Shown: positions 21,459-30,922 of the stretch, piece after piece
Layout of the letters: each line of letters starts with the position of its first letter
How positions within the stretch are numbered: position 1 is the stretch's first letter
IMG/VR virus record: IMGVR_UViG_3300009068_000015
Coordinates: 1 to 32,695 of that record
From: a virus
Length of the DNA stretch: 32,695 bases
Reading direction: 5' to 3' (one strand)
Program-made: the position numbers and the translations under genes
Notes under the pieces: model-generated
Seen by the model: the letters and a program-made list of their open reading frames with translations, nothing else
Database searches by the model: none
What the model was told of the DNA's origin: nothing

Positions 21459-21822
21459 TGTAAGTGATAAATGTGTTTGATTGTTCGTTATATGTTGTAG
21501 GTTCAAATACTATAGCTGAATTTAGATACATATATCCATCCTCAACCATATTCAATCCTGTTGGATCAGTATTAGTAGAACTTAATTGTTCATAGATTTG
21601 ATAAGTCCACATACCAGTTTCACTATTTAAAAAAATGCTATCTACATCTAAAGTAAAAACATCATACCTTAAAGTAGCACTTGTATTAGTTACTACAAAT
21701 TTAACTACTTCTTGCGTAACTCTATTGGTAAAAATAAATAAAAAATAGGGATTGCTCAGCAATGCTGATTCAGTCCCTGTAAAGTAAATATTTTTGTATT
21801 CTCCTTTAGTTATTACAATCAT
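21451..21822 (-). CDS. Small virion protein, 123 aa
   Basis: Beta-rich, with NPYFLFIFTNRVTQEVVKF and GMWTYQIYEQLS near the centre and a C-terminal VEDGYMYLNS. Related proteins lie between tail or capsid genes and the portal in Bacteroidota phages. It is probably a structural component. It sits just behind the terminator-like hairpin at 21830-21861. Confidence 0.65.
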   Translation of the reverse strand: MIVITKGEYKNIYFTGTESALLSNPYFLFIFTNRVTQEVVKFVVTNTSATLRYDVFTLDVDSIFLNSETGMWTYQIYEQLSSTNTDPTGLNMVEDGYMYLNSAIVFEPTTYNEQSNTFITYNG

Positions 21823-21829
21823 AGTTATT

Positions 21830-21861
21830 AAAAAACCTCCGACTTTTTAATCGGTCGGAGG
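21830..21861 (-). terminator. Intrinsic terminator after the 179-aa tail protein gene
   Basis: The minus strand has CCTCCGAC-CGATTAAAAA-GTCGGAGG (8 perfect bp) followed by TTTTTT. It lies 21 bases past the stop at 21883 and only 7 bases before the start at 21822, leaving no room for a new promoter. Confidence 0.85.
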
Positions 21862-21882
21862 CTTAATATTTATTTTTATTTA

Positions 21883-22422
21883 TTAAGTACCTGGCGTTTC
21901 TAACGCTGCTGCTACTGCTGAACTTACTACTAAGAAATCTTCAGTTTCCATAGATGAGAATTTAAGCATTGCTCCATTACGATCTCCAGGAGCAGTTCCA
22001 CTTGAATTTTCTGCAGAATCCATGAATAAGCCATATCCTTTACCATACATTCTATAAACTCCATCCATTTCAAGAGTAACAAAGTTCAAACGATTCTTTG
22101 CTAATGTGGTAATGATATTTCTTACTGTTGCTGTTCTTGAATTGATAGGGAAACTTACTTCATGAGTATAGTAAACGCTACCATTCTCTAAAGAACCTGT
22201 CATATTTGTAGAAGCTACAGCAGTTCCACGAGGAACTTCAAACTTATAGAATTTTTTACCTGATGCTTTAGTCATAGCAGTAACAGTTCCTGAAGAATCA
22301 ATTATTGTACTATTACCTGAAGCATTTAATAGATTGGCTGACTCTGTCACCCATATTGCTTGGATTCCTCCTATATTTTCTCTGCAGTCAATTACGTATC
22401 CTGCATTTATTACACATGCCAT
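21883..22422 (-). CDS. Probable major tail (tube) protein, 179 aa
   Basis: Beta-rich throughout: GSVYYTHEVSFPIN, TVRNIITTLAKNRLNFVTLEMDG and YRMYGKGYGLF resemble tail tube subunits of siphophages. The gene is bracketed by two strong terminator-like hairpins, as is the major capsid gene, which suggests an abundantly expressed virion protein. The assignment is by fold-like pattern and context, not by a catalytic or named motif. A head decoration protein is the alternative. Confidence 0.6.
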   Translation of the reverse strand: MACVINAGYVIDCRENIGGIQAIWVTESANLLNASGNSTIIDSSGTVTAMTKASGKKFYKFEVPRGTAVASTNMTGSLENGSVYYTHEVSFPINSRTATVRNIITTLAKNRLNFVTLEMDGVYRMYGKGYGLFMDSAENSSGTAPGDRNGAMLKFSSMETEDFLVVSSAVAAALETPGT

Positions 22423-22434
22423 ATATTTTAGTTT

Positions 22435-22464
22435 AAAAAAAAGGTGGTGTTTATTGCACCACCC
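22435..22464 (-). terminator. Intrinsic terminator after the major capsid gene
   Basis: On the minus strand GGTGGTG-CAATAAA-CACCACC is followed by eight T residues (22442-22435). It lies 26 bases past the stop at 22490 and 12 bases before the start at 22422. Confidence 0.85.
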
Positions 22465-22489
22465 TTTTAAGTTAAAGATTATTATTTAA

Positions 22490-23455
22490 TTAGATAGCTG
22501 CGATGAACTTAACCGCTTCACTTACAAAGGCTAGATCCACCCCTACTTTAAATTCTGCACGGAATCTAACGTCATTATTATCTTCGCTATACCACAATTT
22601 GTAGTTAGTTTCTTCAGCTTCTAAATCAACTCCGATAGCCATGTTAGAAAGGCTGATAGCGTAAGCATCTCCTGTTCCATTCAAACCATTTACAGGCTCA
22701 ATTTTAACGTTAGTACCTGGTAAGATAAAACCTTCAAAGTTAGCATCTTGTGGATTGTAAGAGAACATATTTAATGCTCTGTAAGCCAATACTAACAATC
22801 TAAACCAATCGTAACCCACGAAGATTCTAACATCTCCCTTAGCCATAACCTCAGCAGGAATAGCTTTGTAGATACCTTCAGTACAAGCAATAACGTTAGA
22901 AGCAGTTACAGTTGCTACAGCAGAACCAGTGATCCCTGTGTAACCTGAAGCATTTGCATCTATCGGAGAACCTGCAGCAATCAATTTTTGAAGTCCGTTA
23001 AATTTATTCAAGTTAGCAGTACCACTACCTGAATCTCCCTGCCATATTGCAGTTTCTAATTGAGCAGCAATACGAGCATTTTTCTTAGCAAGATAAGCAG
23101 CAGCAAAATCAGCATTACCGAAATCTTCGTAAGTAGAACCTGCTCTTAAAGCCTCCATTGTGTAGTAAGCCTCCAAATCTTTAGGACAAATTTTTTCTTC
23201 TACTTTAATCTTTCCAGGAACAAGTGTTCTTTGAGAAAAAGAAGTAGTACCTGAAGCGTCAAAAGTACAAGATTGACTTGCAAATACTGCATCTGTGTCC
23301 ATGATAGGAAGTGCAGTAGGTCCTTTTACACCAGTCAAAACTATACCATTATCCATGATAAGTTTTTGAGTTTTTGCTCCGATTACTGCCGAAGTCAACA
23401 AAGGCTGAACAAGTTGTTTAGTATATGAACTTAAGCCTGTAAATGATAAAGCCAT
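22490..23455 (-). CDS. Major capsid protein (HK97 fold), 321 aa
   Basis: Ala/Gly-rich protein of the usual size, with an N-terminal arm, a central KICPKDLEAYYTMEALRAGS segment, an ETAIWQGDSG peptide, and a late VRIFVGYDWFRLLVLAYRAL helix-strand pair. It follows the protease and scaffold genes and precedes the tail tube candidate. It forms the icosahedral shell. The gene is followed by a strong terminator, consistent with high expression. Confidence 0.88.
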   Translation of the reverse strand: MALSFTGLSSYTKQLVQPLLTSAVIGAKTQKLIMDNGIVLTGVKGPTALPIMDTDAVFASQSCTFDASGTTSFSQRTLVPGKIKVEEKICPKDLEAYYTMEALRAGSTYEDFGNADFAAAYLAKKNARIAAQLETAIWQGDSGSGTANLNKFNGLQKLIAAGSPIDANASGYTGITGSAVATVTASNVIACTEGIYKAIPAEVMAKGDVRIFVGYDWFRLLVLAYRALNMFSYNPQDANFEGFILPGTNVKIEPVNGLNGTGDAYAISLSNMAIGVDLEAEETNYKLWYSEDNNDVRFRAEFKVGVDLAFVSEAVKFIAAI

Positions 23456-23478
23456 TTTATTTAATTTTTATTTGTTAA

Positions 23479-24039
23479 TTAATTGAATAGAACAGAATAG
23501 TTTTTATCTGTTTTTTCTTCTTTAAAATTGTTTGTTGTTTTTACTATTGGATCAGCAACACCTGTAGGAGTTTCTGCAAGAGTTTGAGTTAAGTTCAAAA
23601 GTCCTTCAATTACCTTTGTAGCTTTTTTAAGTTTAGCTTCGTAGTCAGCAAATTTAGCTTCGTAAGATGCAAACTTTTCGTTAGTAGTAGATTGAAAAGT
23701 CTCAAATAATTCTTCCATTTTTTGCTTCTTACCCATATCTTCAACCATTGAAGGAGCAGAAGGAGCAGGAACGATAGCAGTAATTGCTCCATTATCTCCA
23801 ACAGAGATAACAGTTCCATCTTCCAACTCATGATCTCCAACAGGAGCAGGTTGTCCTTGAATGGTAACAATTCCACCAACTGACAATTCTGAAATTTCAA
23901 CTTCAGTACCATCTTTTAATTTAGCGATTGTAGGCACAATCATTTCAGAAGCATTTGGATCCATAACAGGAGCATCTGCATTATTGACTAATTCACTGAA
24001 TGTCAATCTTAATTTTTCTATGATTTCTTTTGGTGTCAT
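23479..24039 (-). CDS. Scaffold-like capsid assembly protein, 186 aa
   Basis: The middle has a beta motif with repeated charged turns (AKLKDGTEVEISELSVGG, then QPAPVGDHELEDGTVISV). The C-terminal half is coiled-coil-like (EELFETFQSTTNEKFASYEAKFADYEAKL). Such proteins between protease and capsid genes serve as scaffolds or internal cores. The leader carries the repeated motif seen before the genes at 24060 and 30995. Confidence 0.7.
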   Translation of the reverse strand: MTPKEIIEKLRLTFSELVNNADAPVMDPNASEMIVPTIAKLKDGTEVEISELSVGGIVTIQGQPAPVGDHELEDGTVISVGDNGAITAIVPAPSAPSMVEDMGKKQKMEELFETFQSTTNEKFASYEAKFADYEAKLKKATKVIEGLLNLTQTLAETPTGVADPIVKTTNNFKEEKTDKNYSVLFN

Positions 24040-24057
24040 ACTATATAATATACTTTT
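24040..24057 (-). promoter_or_regulatory. Conserved late-gene leader, copy 1
   Basis: The minus strand reads AAAAGTATATTATATAGT directly before ATG 24039. Nearly identical sequences precede ATG 25076 and ATG 31633. It fills the whole 20-base gap from the upstream stop. It may be a phage-specific promoter or a translation-enhancing leader. Confidence 0.6.
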
Positions 24058-24059
24058 GG

Positions 24060-25076
24060 TTAAATAATTACATTTAAAAGTTCCGATATTTTCTTAAGTG
24101 CTTGTTCTTCAGGTGTTAATGTCTTTGTTGGTTCATCGTAATCAAACATTCCTTCTACTGAAAAACCCTTTAAAAAACCATCTTTAATATTCTTCCATAC
24201 TTCAGGATTCTCTACATAAAAAGAGCCAAACCATGAACCATCAGCAATATCTTCAAATCCTTGCATTGGCATAATTCCTCTTTTCTTATCTACGATAAAA
24301 GATTCAAACATTGTACATCCGTCTATAATCATTGAAGGATCGTGCATTAAATTAACGTGATTCTGATACTTCTTTTTAGCAAACTTGATAGCTATTTGTC
24401 TGATAGTTTCAGCAGAGAAAGTAACGTAATGCTCTCCAAACTTTTCATTGTTACGATAGATAGGCATATCTGCCACCATTAAAGGACCTGATATAATATG
24501 TTCATCTTCGCTGATTATCTGAAATGATTGAAAGAATTTAACGCCTATTGAACCCAATTCTTTAACTACATCAGCATTATTATCATGATGTTTAGCTATT
24601 CCTAATTCTTTAATCTTTTCAATCTTTGCCTTATTGCTTCCGGTAGCATAAACTCTTGATTCAGGTATTCCCAATTCTTTAGCAACTGATAACATCCCTT
24701 CCTTATCTTGCCTTGCAGATATGATATAAACAGTATCTCCATTAGAAATTAATCGCTTTGCTAATGATTTACCTCTATCAGTTGACAATGTATCATCGTA
24801 ATCAATACTTACTTTAACTCCTGCGAAATGCTCATCCCATAATGAATTACAAATGGCTACAGCTTGTTCAGATGGCTTTCCTTCATCTATTACGTACTTT
24901 ATGCACCTTGGTAAAAACTCATCTTTATGCTCTCCATTAGATGGATTAATAAATTCCTCTTTGAAAGCTAAGAAATCCTTCTGTATGGCAGGAGCATCTA
25001 CTAAAGCAACATAGCTAACCTCTGAATCATCATTGAGATTTTCGCTTATTTTTAATTCGTAAACTGGAAGTTTCAT
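24060..25076 (-). CDS. XkdF-like prohead protease with an inserted HAD-like domain, 338 aa
   Basis: The C-terminal part (about 215-312) resembles XkdF/assemblin-type prohead proteases: NLMHDPSMIIDGCTMFESFIVD, DGSWFGSFYVENPEVW and FLKGFSVEGMF, giving candidate catalytic H245 and S306. Residues 87-175 form a different domain with HAD motifs: D92-Y-D94-D-T96, S120 of YIIS, Lys in GSNKAKIEK and HHDNNAD with D165. A small CxxxxC-like stretch (residues 52-82) precedes it. The HAD motifs look intact, so a phosphatase or nucleotidase activity could be present on the capsid protease. The gene precedes the scaffold gene. Confidence 0.8.
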   Translation of the reverse strand: MKLPVYELKISENLNDDSEVSYVALVDAPAIQKDFLAFKEEFINPSNGEHKDEFLPRCIKYVIDEGKPSEQAVAICNSLWDEHFAGVKVSIDYDDTLSTDRGKSLAKRLISNGDTVYIISARQDKEGMLSVAKELGIPESRVYATGSNKAKIEKIKELGIAKHHDNNADVVKELGSIGVKFFQSFQIISEDEHIISGPLMVADMPIYRNNEKFGEHYVTFSAETIRQIAIKFAKKKYQNHVNLMHDPSMIIDGCTMFESFIVDKKRGIMPMQGFEDIADGSWFGSFYVENPEVWKNIKDGFLKGFSVEGMFDYDEPTKTLTPEEQALKKISELLNVII

Positions 25077-25095
25077 ATTATATAATATACTTTTT
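25077..25095 (-). promoter_or_regulatory. Conserved late-gene leader, copy 2
   Basis: The minus strand reads AAAAAGTATATTATATAAT directly before ATG 25076, one base different from the copy before 31633. The upstream tape-measure stop is only 9 bases further away. Confidence 0.6.
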
Positions 25096-25104
25096 GTGAT
25101 TTAA

Positions 25105-26772
25105 TTACTTTATCCTTGCTGCCCTATTTAATCTTTCAATTCTTTCTTGATTCCCTGATACATCAGATTCTAAAACAAAGGCTTGAACTGCTGCACTACC
25201 TGCTGCATTAATCTGTGCCTGTTGTAATGCTGTTGCTCCCATTTGTGGACCGATAGGAGCAGCTGTAGTAGGCATAGGAGGAGGAGAAGGAAGATTTAAA
25301 TTCCCACCACCCTTAACCCCTGATAAAACAGATTTAGCTTTTGCTGCTGCACCTAAAACTGCTGCAATCTGAGTAGCATAAAATATTGGAAAAGCAAATG
25401 CCGCTGCAGGACCTGTTGCCTTTGCTGATTTTTGAGCAATCTCTAATCCTTGTATATAACCCGTTGCAGTTCCAATTGCTATTTGTGCTATTGCTAATCC
25501 TTTACCTACTGCTGTTTGAGCACCAACTAATTGAGAAAGAGAACCTAAGGCATCTGCATAAATTGATATTAATTGCCTTTTCATTATAGTTTCTGCTTCT
25601 GCATTTGCTACTCTCCTATTTGCCTCTGCTATTTCATTTTGACTTCTATTTTCTCCTAATAATTTAAGCGTATTATTAAAATTATTTGCATTTGCTATTT
25701 GCCTATCTTCTCTTGCTTTTCCTAATTCATTTTCTGTATTAAGCATTTTTTCATTAAATGCAATATCGTCTTGCCTTCTTTTTTCAGCAGCTTCTTCTCT
25801 TTTCTTTTTTTCAACTGCAGCAGCATCATCTATTTGTTTTTGTTTTTTATTAAGATTTTCTTGTTGTTTTACTAATCTATCTGCATCTGCTTGTTTTATT
25901 TCATAATCAGCCTTATCTCTATATGCTTTTAATAATGCTTGTTTTTCTTGTTCAGTTTTACTTTCATCCTTTGCTATTTCTATTGCATGTTGCTTATATT
26001 CTAAATTTGCTTTTATTTTTCTTTGTGTAAATTCATCATATTTATATCCCTGAGAATCTAAAAACTCATTTGTCTTTTTAATTTGTTTCTCAGTATCTTT
26101 TATAAATGATTCTTGTGCTCTTTTAGCATCACTTGTTACTCCTATAAAATCAGTAATTTTATTTATAAGTTTACCTACATAATCAGTAACACTTTTTAAT
26201 CCTGGAATAAAGTTTAATACTGCTTCTTTTACTTTATCAAAATTAGCAACTAATAAACCAACTCCAACTGCTAATGCACCTATTCCTGTAGCTATTAAAG
26301 CACCTCTTAATGTTGTTAATGAAGTAACTACATTTGTTTTGATAACTCCACTTAGAACTTTGAAAGCATCCTTAGCCTCCAATACGCTATTGATACCTTG
26401 ACTTAAAGCCATTGCTCCCTGAACTTTAGCTAATGTCTTAGCCAAATCTTCTGACTGGTCTCCAAATAAAGCTTGAGCACCTTGTAAAGCAGAAAATCCA
26501 CCGACAACACCACTAATAGCATTGCTGAATGATTTGAACTTGGCATCAGGATTAAAAGCGTCTGTTAATAGTTTTGCATCACCAATAGCATCTTTTAACT
26601 CTGCTGCTTTCTTTGCTGCCTTCTGTGCTGCATCTGAAGTTAATCCAAACTTATCAGCCATCGTAGCAACCTCTGCCTGCGCTTCCCTTAATTGTGCTTT
26701 TAATGATTTAACGCTACCTTCTGCACCTGAAGCGTTCATCGTTGCTTCTAACGCTATAACTGTCTTTGCCAT
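25105..26772 (-). CDS. Tape measure protein, 555 aa
   Basis: Long Ala/Lys/Glu-rich helical protein. The N-terminal half has a coiled coil (SLKAQLREAQAEVATMADK). Central hydrophobic stretches (GALIATGIGALAVGVGLLVANF) follow, then an extended charged coiled coil and a Gly/Ala/Pro-rich C-terminus. This is the usual make-up of siphophage tape measures, which set tail length and help DNA injection. At about 1.5 angstrom per residue it implies a tail near 80 nm. It is downstream of the two large tail genes. Confidence 0.85.
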   Translation of the reverse strand: MAKTVIALEATMNASGAEGSVKSLKAQLREAQAEVATMADKFGLTSDAAQKAAKKAAELKDAIGDAKLLTDAFNPDAKFKSFSNAISGVVGGFSALQGAQALFGDQSEDLAKTLAKVQGAMALSQGINSVLEAKDAFKVLSGVIKTNVVTSLTTLRGALIATGIGALAVGVGLLVANFDKVKEAVLNFIPGLKSVTDYVGKLINKITDFIGVTSDAKRAQESFIKDTEKQIKKTNEFLDSQGYKYDEFTQRKIKANLEYKQHAIEIAKDESKTEQEKQALLKAYRDKADYEIKQADADRLVKQQENLNKKQKQIDDAAAVEKKKREEAAEKRRQDDIAFNEKMLNTENELGKAREDRQIANANNFNNTLKLLGENRSQNEIAEANRRVANAEAETIMKRQLISIYADALGSLSQLVGAQTAVGKGLAIAQIAIGTATGYIQGLEIAQKSAKATGPAAAFAFPIFYATQIAAVLGAAAKAKSVLSGVKGGGNLNLPSPPPMPTTAAPIGPQMGATALQQAQINAAGSAAVQAFVLESDVSGNQERIERLNRAARIK

Positions 26773-26775
26773 ATT

Positions 26776-29112
26776 TTAATATTGTGTATAAATAACTCTT
26801 AATAATTCAACTGTGCAGATATCTCCTGCACTATAATCAATAATTCTTTGTAATCTATATAAAACACCATCTACAAAAATGAACTTACCAAAGTCAAGAT
26901 TAAATATATCTTGCTCAGTTAATTTAATCTTTGCAGTTACTAATCGTGAATCTTTATCTGTAATCTCTGCCATATATGAACTATAATAAGCATTAAACAT
27001 ATTATTTTGAAGTCCACCTGTAACTAAAGTAAAGTAAAGTTCATTAGTTGCTCCAAAATTTATATCTGCGTTAGGAGCATCAGGACTATCAAAATGTCCT
27101 GCATAACCATATTGAGTAGTAGTTAATAATGAGGTTGATCCATTTTTTATTATCCATGATGAAACTCCTGTTATTTTTTTAATCTGCATTATTCTAATAT
27201 TAGAAGAAATCGCTTCCTCATTTACTCCTTTTGTAACTCCATCCCATTTAAAAATAACCGGAAGTATTTTATCTTCTCCACTCCAACCAACTAAAGGACT
27301 TGCAGAAAATATAACTTCGCTTGATGATGATTCTTTTGCAAATTCTAATTGATTATCAAATGTTCTATCTCCATATCCTTCATTGTATTTTTTCTTATAA
27401 AGTTCATTATAATAATCAGAATCAGATTTAAACTTGAAATTATAATAACGGGCATTAATTTCAGACATTGGTTTTATTTTGATCACATTTGATCTATCTA
27501 TTTTTGTAGTCCAATCTATATAAGTTGTTCTATCTAAATCATAAAAATCTACCCATGGTTCAATATTTAATCTTTTTTCAATCAATTTATCTTCAGTAAC
27601 CATTAAGTTAAACATCTTCATTATTGATGTAAAAAAATCTTTTTGAAGTATGTTTCTTGGTATTGCATCATTTACATTTATCACATCATTTAATTGATAT
27701 TCAATAGCACTTGAAGGAGATTTATCTATTGTTATATTTGCAGAATTAATAGCCATTTGATATCCTATAACACTATTAACATAAGTTTGAACAATAATAG
27801 TAAATGATTCATTAGCTGACAATGATTGGATAGTATTTATATTTACTGTATAAAGGCTATAATATAAATTATCTACTGGAAATAAGAATAAATCAATATC
27901 TGTATTTCCTGTAGATGTTGTTTTTCTAAGAATTAATTTTGTTCTTACTATTGTAGAATTTTTAAAAGTTAATAATAATGAACCATTTATATTAACATTC
28001 AAATCAACTGTAGCAGTAAATTTATAATTATATGGAGATGGAGTTACATTAAAATACAATAATGAATAACTATCAAAAGAAACTGGAGTATAAGCTATTT
28101 GACCTTGTGGAACAATATTTGTAACTTGACCTGATGTATTAATTGCATTTCCATAACTTGTTACATTATTTCTATAAAGTAATTTATCATTATGTGGAAT
28201 TATTAATCTATTAAAAAAATCAGTTTTAAAGAAATTTGAACTCCATGTATAACCAGCTTGTTTTATTATTTTAGTAATATATTCTTTAATAAAAAAAGAT
28301 GGTCTAAATGTTTTATATTGATAATCTTTTTTATTGGTAGATTGATTTCCATAATCAATTAATGGATAATAATATCCATAACCTTTTTTAGTTACTGCTA
28401 CTGTTCCATTTGTATTTTGTCCTGTAGGAAAAGATGTAGTTATTACAATGATAGTTTTACCTTCATTTGCATCATAAGTTACATTATCAATAACATAAGT
28501 TCCATTATTTGTTCCTCCTGAAGTCCCTGTTATCACTATTGAATCTCCTGATTCTAATTGATCAAAATTCCATCCATATATGTAAAGATATTTATTAAAA
28601 AATGTTAAACTACCTATACCAAGATTTACAGAAAATGTTTTAGGTAATGTCCAACTGTTTTCAATATATGTAGTATTATATGTATGTTGATACCAATAAT
28701 TAAAATCTAAATCTTCAAGTTTTTTATTTCCTAAAGCATTTATAAATCCTCCTAACTCACCAAATATAGCAACCTCATATTCTATAGATTCTCCATCAAT
28801 AATTATTTCAAGTAATCTAAGAACTCCCTTAATTATAGTTAATCTATCAGATTGAAGTAATACTTTTGCAGATTTAGAAGCATTAAAATTATATCCTACG
28901 TTAGGACCATCAGAATTAAAATTGCTATTTGAAAATTCAAATATATTACCGAATAGTTTATTGTTATTAGCAGTTCCTGGTATTATTAACGTCTTGCTAA
29001 ATGATGTAGCTTTAGCATCTAAATTCTTTAAATCATCTATTGCATAAGTTATTTGATGACTTAAACTATTATCAACATCTAATTCTTGATTTTCTATAAA
29101 TAATCTTATCAT
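26776..29112 (-). CDS. Large tail protein (baseplate/tip type), 778 aa
   Basis: The N-terminus, LFIENQELDVDNSLSHQITYAIDDL with SFSKTLIIPGTANNNKLFG, is the pattern of a large tail protein family encoded next to tape measures in Bacteroidota phages. The rest is rich in Asn, Tyr and Thr with beta character. A tail-tip or baseplate role, perhaps like distal tail and Tal proteins, is inferred from place and size. Confidence 0.7.
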   Translation of the reverse strand: MIRLFIENQELDVDNSLSHQITYAIDDLKNLDAKATSFSKTLIIPGTANNNKLFGNIFEFSNSNFNSDGPNVGYNFNASKSAKVLLQSDRLTIIKGVLRLLEIIIDGESIEYEVAIFGELGGFINALGNKKLEDLDFNYWYQHTYNTTYIENSWTLPKTFSVNLGIGSLTFFNKYLYIYGWNFDQLESGDSIVITGTSGGTNNGTYVIDNVTYDANEGKTIIVITTSFPTGQNTNGTVAVTKKGYGYYYPLIDYGNQSTNKKDYQYKTFRPSFFIKEYITKIIKQAGYTWSSNFFKTDFFNRLIIPHNDKLLYRNNVTSYGNAINTSGQVTNIVPQGQIAYTPVSFDSYSLLYFNVTPSPYNYKFTATVDLNVNINGSLLLTFKNSTIVRTKLILRKTTSTGNTDIDLFLFPVDNLYYSLYTVNINTIQSLSANESFTIIVQTYVNSVIGYQMAINSANITIDKSPSSAIEYQLNDVINVNDAIPRNILQKDFFTSIMKMFNLMVTEDKLIEKRLNIEPWVDFYDLDRTTYIDWTTKIDRSNVIKIKPMSEINARYYNFKFKSDSDYYNELYKKKYNEGYGDRTFDNQLEFAKESSSSEVIFSASPLVGWSGEDKILPVIFKWDGVTKGVNEEAISSNIRIMQIKKITGVSSWIIKNGSTSLLTTTQYGYAGHFDSPDAPNADINFGATNELYFTLVTGGLQNNMFNAYYSSYMAEITDKDSRLVTAKIKLTEQDIFNLDFGKFIFVDGVLYRLQRIIDYSAGDICTVELLRVIYTQY

Positions 29113-29115
29113 AAT

Positions 29116-30297
29116 CTATTTTTGAAATCCGTAACGTTCTTGATTTAATTCAATATCTAATTCTAATACTCTTAACCCTTGCACATTGTGTTTAATATAC
29201 TCGTAATTAGTATTCTTAATCGTTACCGGATAATAATTATTTTCAATATCAATGTATATTGTTCTACTCATTAGTAATTCAGATAACCAAACATATTCTG
29301 CATCAGTCATAAAATCCATTGTTAATTTATAAGTCCAATTGATTTTATTTGAATGATTTATTTTAGATTGATAATAAACATTATTTGAATCATAAAATGC
29401 AACTGATGAAGTTCCAAATTTTTTATTAACCTTAGTATATGACTTTCTCTCTACATCTAATGATAATTTAGAAACAAGATTAAAACAAGCTGTATCAAAC
29501 ATTCCATATTGATTAATAAAATAAAGATTGTATGGTGTATATGTAGGATTACAATCTAAATAAACTCTAAAATTGCTAAAAGATCCTCCAACAGATGTAA
29601 TAATTCTTACATCGTAATATTCTGTATTTTCTGTTATAACAGTAGATCCTTTTGCTGTATTAATAGCTTTAGGACCAATATTTAATTGATAAAATTCTTC
29701 TCCTTGCGAAGTCGCAAAAGTTTGATTTGCAGTAGATGCTGTACTAAAACTTCCGCCATTTATTGAAACTTGCAAAGTAGAAGTTCCACTTGCTTGAACT
29801 GAATTTGTATAAAAAGGTATTAATAATTTACTTTCAAAATCACATTTAGCAGATAATGGTCTATTAGTAAGCCATTTATTTAAAAATGAATTTATTTTAG
29901 TTTGTCCTCTTTTAAATAAAGCTGGAGCATAATTATATGCTGTTATACTTCCACTTGCTAAATTCAATGTGGTTATTCCAGAATAATCTTCACCTACTCT
30001 TATATCATATGTTTGTTTTACTTTATTATTTGCTGTATATAAAAAATTGCTCGTTCCATTTACTGGTATAAACCAACTATAATCAACTTCATTTCTTACT
30101 ACTGATCCAGCATTAAAATAACCTTTTCCATTAGAAGGATCAGGATATACTTTGCATCTTACTAATTGATCTGTTCCACTATAAACATCAAAAACAAACT
30201 TAAAATCTGTTTGTCCACTGGCTGTAGAACTTGCTATAGTCCATAAATCATCCTGAATTGATGAATATGCTGCTGGATTAATTAACGTAACTGACAT
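29116..30297 (-). CDS. Tail structural protein, 393 aa
   Basis: Beta-rich with FKFVFDVYSGTDQLVRCKVYPDPSNGKGYFNAGSVVRN at the N-terminus and a C-terminal VQGLRVLELDIELNQERYGFQ. It pairs with the 778-aa protein 3 bases downstream and probably forms part of the tail tip. No enzymatic motif is seen. Confidence 0.65.
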   Translation of the reverse strand: MSVTLINPAAYSSIQDDLWTIASSTASGQTDFKFVFDVYSGTDQLVRCKVYPDPSNGKGYFNAGSVVRNEVDYSWFIPVNGTSNFLYTANNKVKQTYDIRVGEDYSGITTLNLASGSITAYNYAPALFKRGQTKINSFLNKWLTNRPLSAKCDFESKLLIPFYTNSVQASGTSTLQVSINGGSFSTASTANQTFATSQGEEFYQLNIGPKAINTAKGSTVITENTEYYDVRIITSVGGSFSNFRVYLDCNPTYTPYNLYFINQYGMFDTACFNLVSKLSLDVERKSYTKVNKKFGTSSVAFYDSNNVYYQSKINHSNKINWTYKLTMDFMTDAEYVWLSELLMSRTIYIDIENNYYPVTIKNTNYEYIKHNVQGLRVLELDIELNQERYGFQK

Positions 30298-30298
30298 A

Positions 30299-30922
30299 CT
30301 AATATTTCTTTTTATTTAACGATTCTAAATTTATCTTAACATCTAATCCTAAAGCCTCTCCCATCTGTGCCTCAAAGTCAGCGAATACGCTTGTAATAGT
30401 ATCAGTAAAGTAGTTTGTCTTTTTAATACCATACTTTTTAATCATGTATATTAAATTATCTACTTTTCTATCTATCAAAGATTTCTTTTCTAATCCTATT
30501 CCCCTCGCTTTATCGTTTACTGTGTTACTTACCTTTGCCTTACCTGATTCAATATATTTCTTTATACTCTTACGCCCTTCAGCGTTCATTCCGTAGTTCT
30601 TAAATTTATAAGGACTACCTGAAGCGTTTCTTGAATTTCTTACACCCTGAACACCCTGATTTATAAAATCGTAATAATCCAACATCTTGATAGTTAATGT
30701 TTTTCTATCTTGGCTCATAGATGGAAAGATATTATCAGCCAAAGCACCTGATGAAACTATCCCTTTCTTTCTTATATTCTCAGCTAATACCTTAGCAAAT
30801 TCAACACCATATTGCTCTAATAAATTAATGGCAACAAATATTTCAAACTTGTCGCCTCCTACTCTATCTAAGAAACCGCTACTTATTGCGTCTTGCTGTG
30901 CTTTTCCTAAGCTCGTTGGCAT
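30299..30922 (-). CDS. HK97 gp10-like tail-joining protein, 207 aa
   Basis: An N-terminal helix, LAENIRKKGIVSSGALADNIFPS, and a strand TIKMLDYYDFINQGVQGVRN resemble HK97 gp10-type head-tail joining proteins. The C-terminal part is basic and helical. It follows the tail chaperone genes with a 44-base overlap. A neck or tail-completion role is inferred. Confidence 0.65.
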   Translation of the reverse strand: MPTSLGKAQQDAISSGFLDRVGGDKFEIFVAINLLEQYGVEFAKVLAENIRKKGIVSSGALADNIFPSMSQDRKTLTIKMLDYYDFINQGVQGVRNSRNASGSPYKFKNYGMNAEGRKSIKKYIESGKAKVSNTVNDKARGIGLEKKSLIDRKVDNLIYMIKKYGIKKTNYFTDTITSVFADFEAQMGEALGLDVKINLESLNKKKY

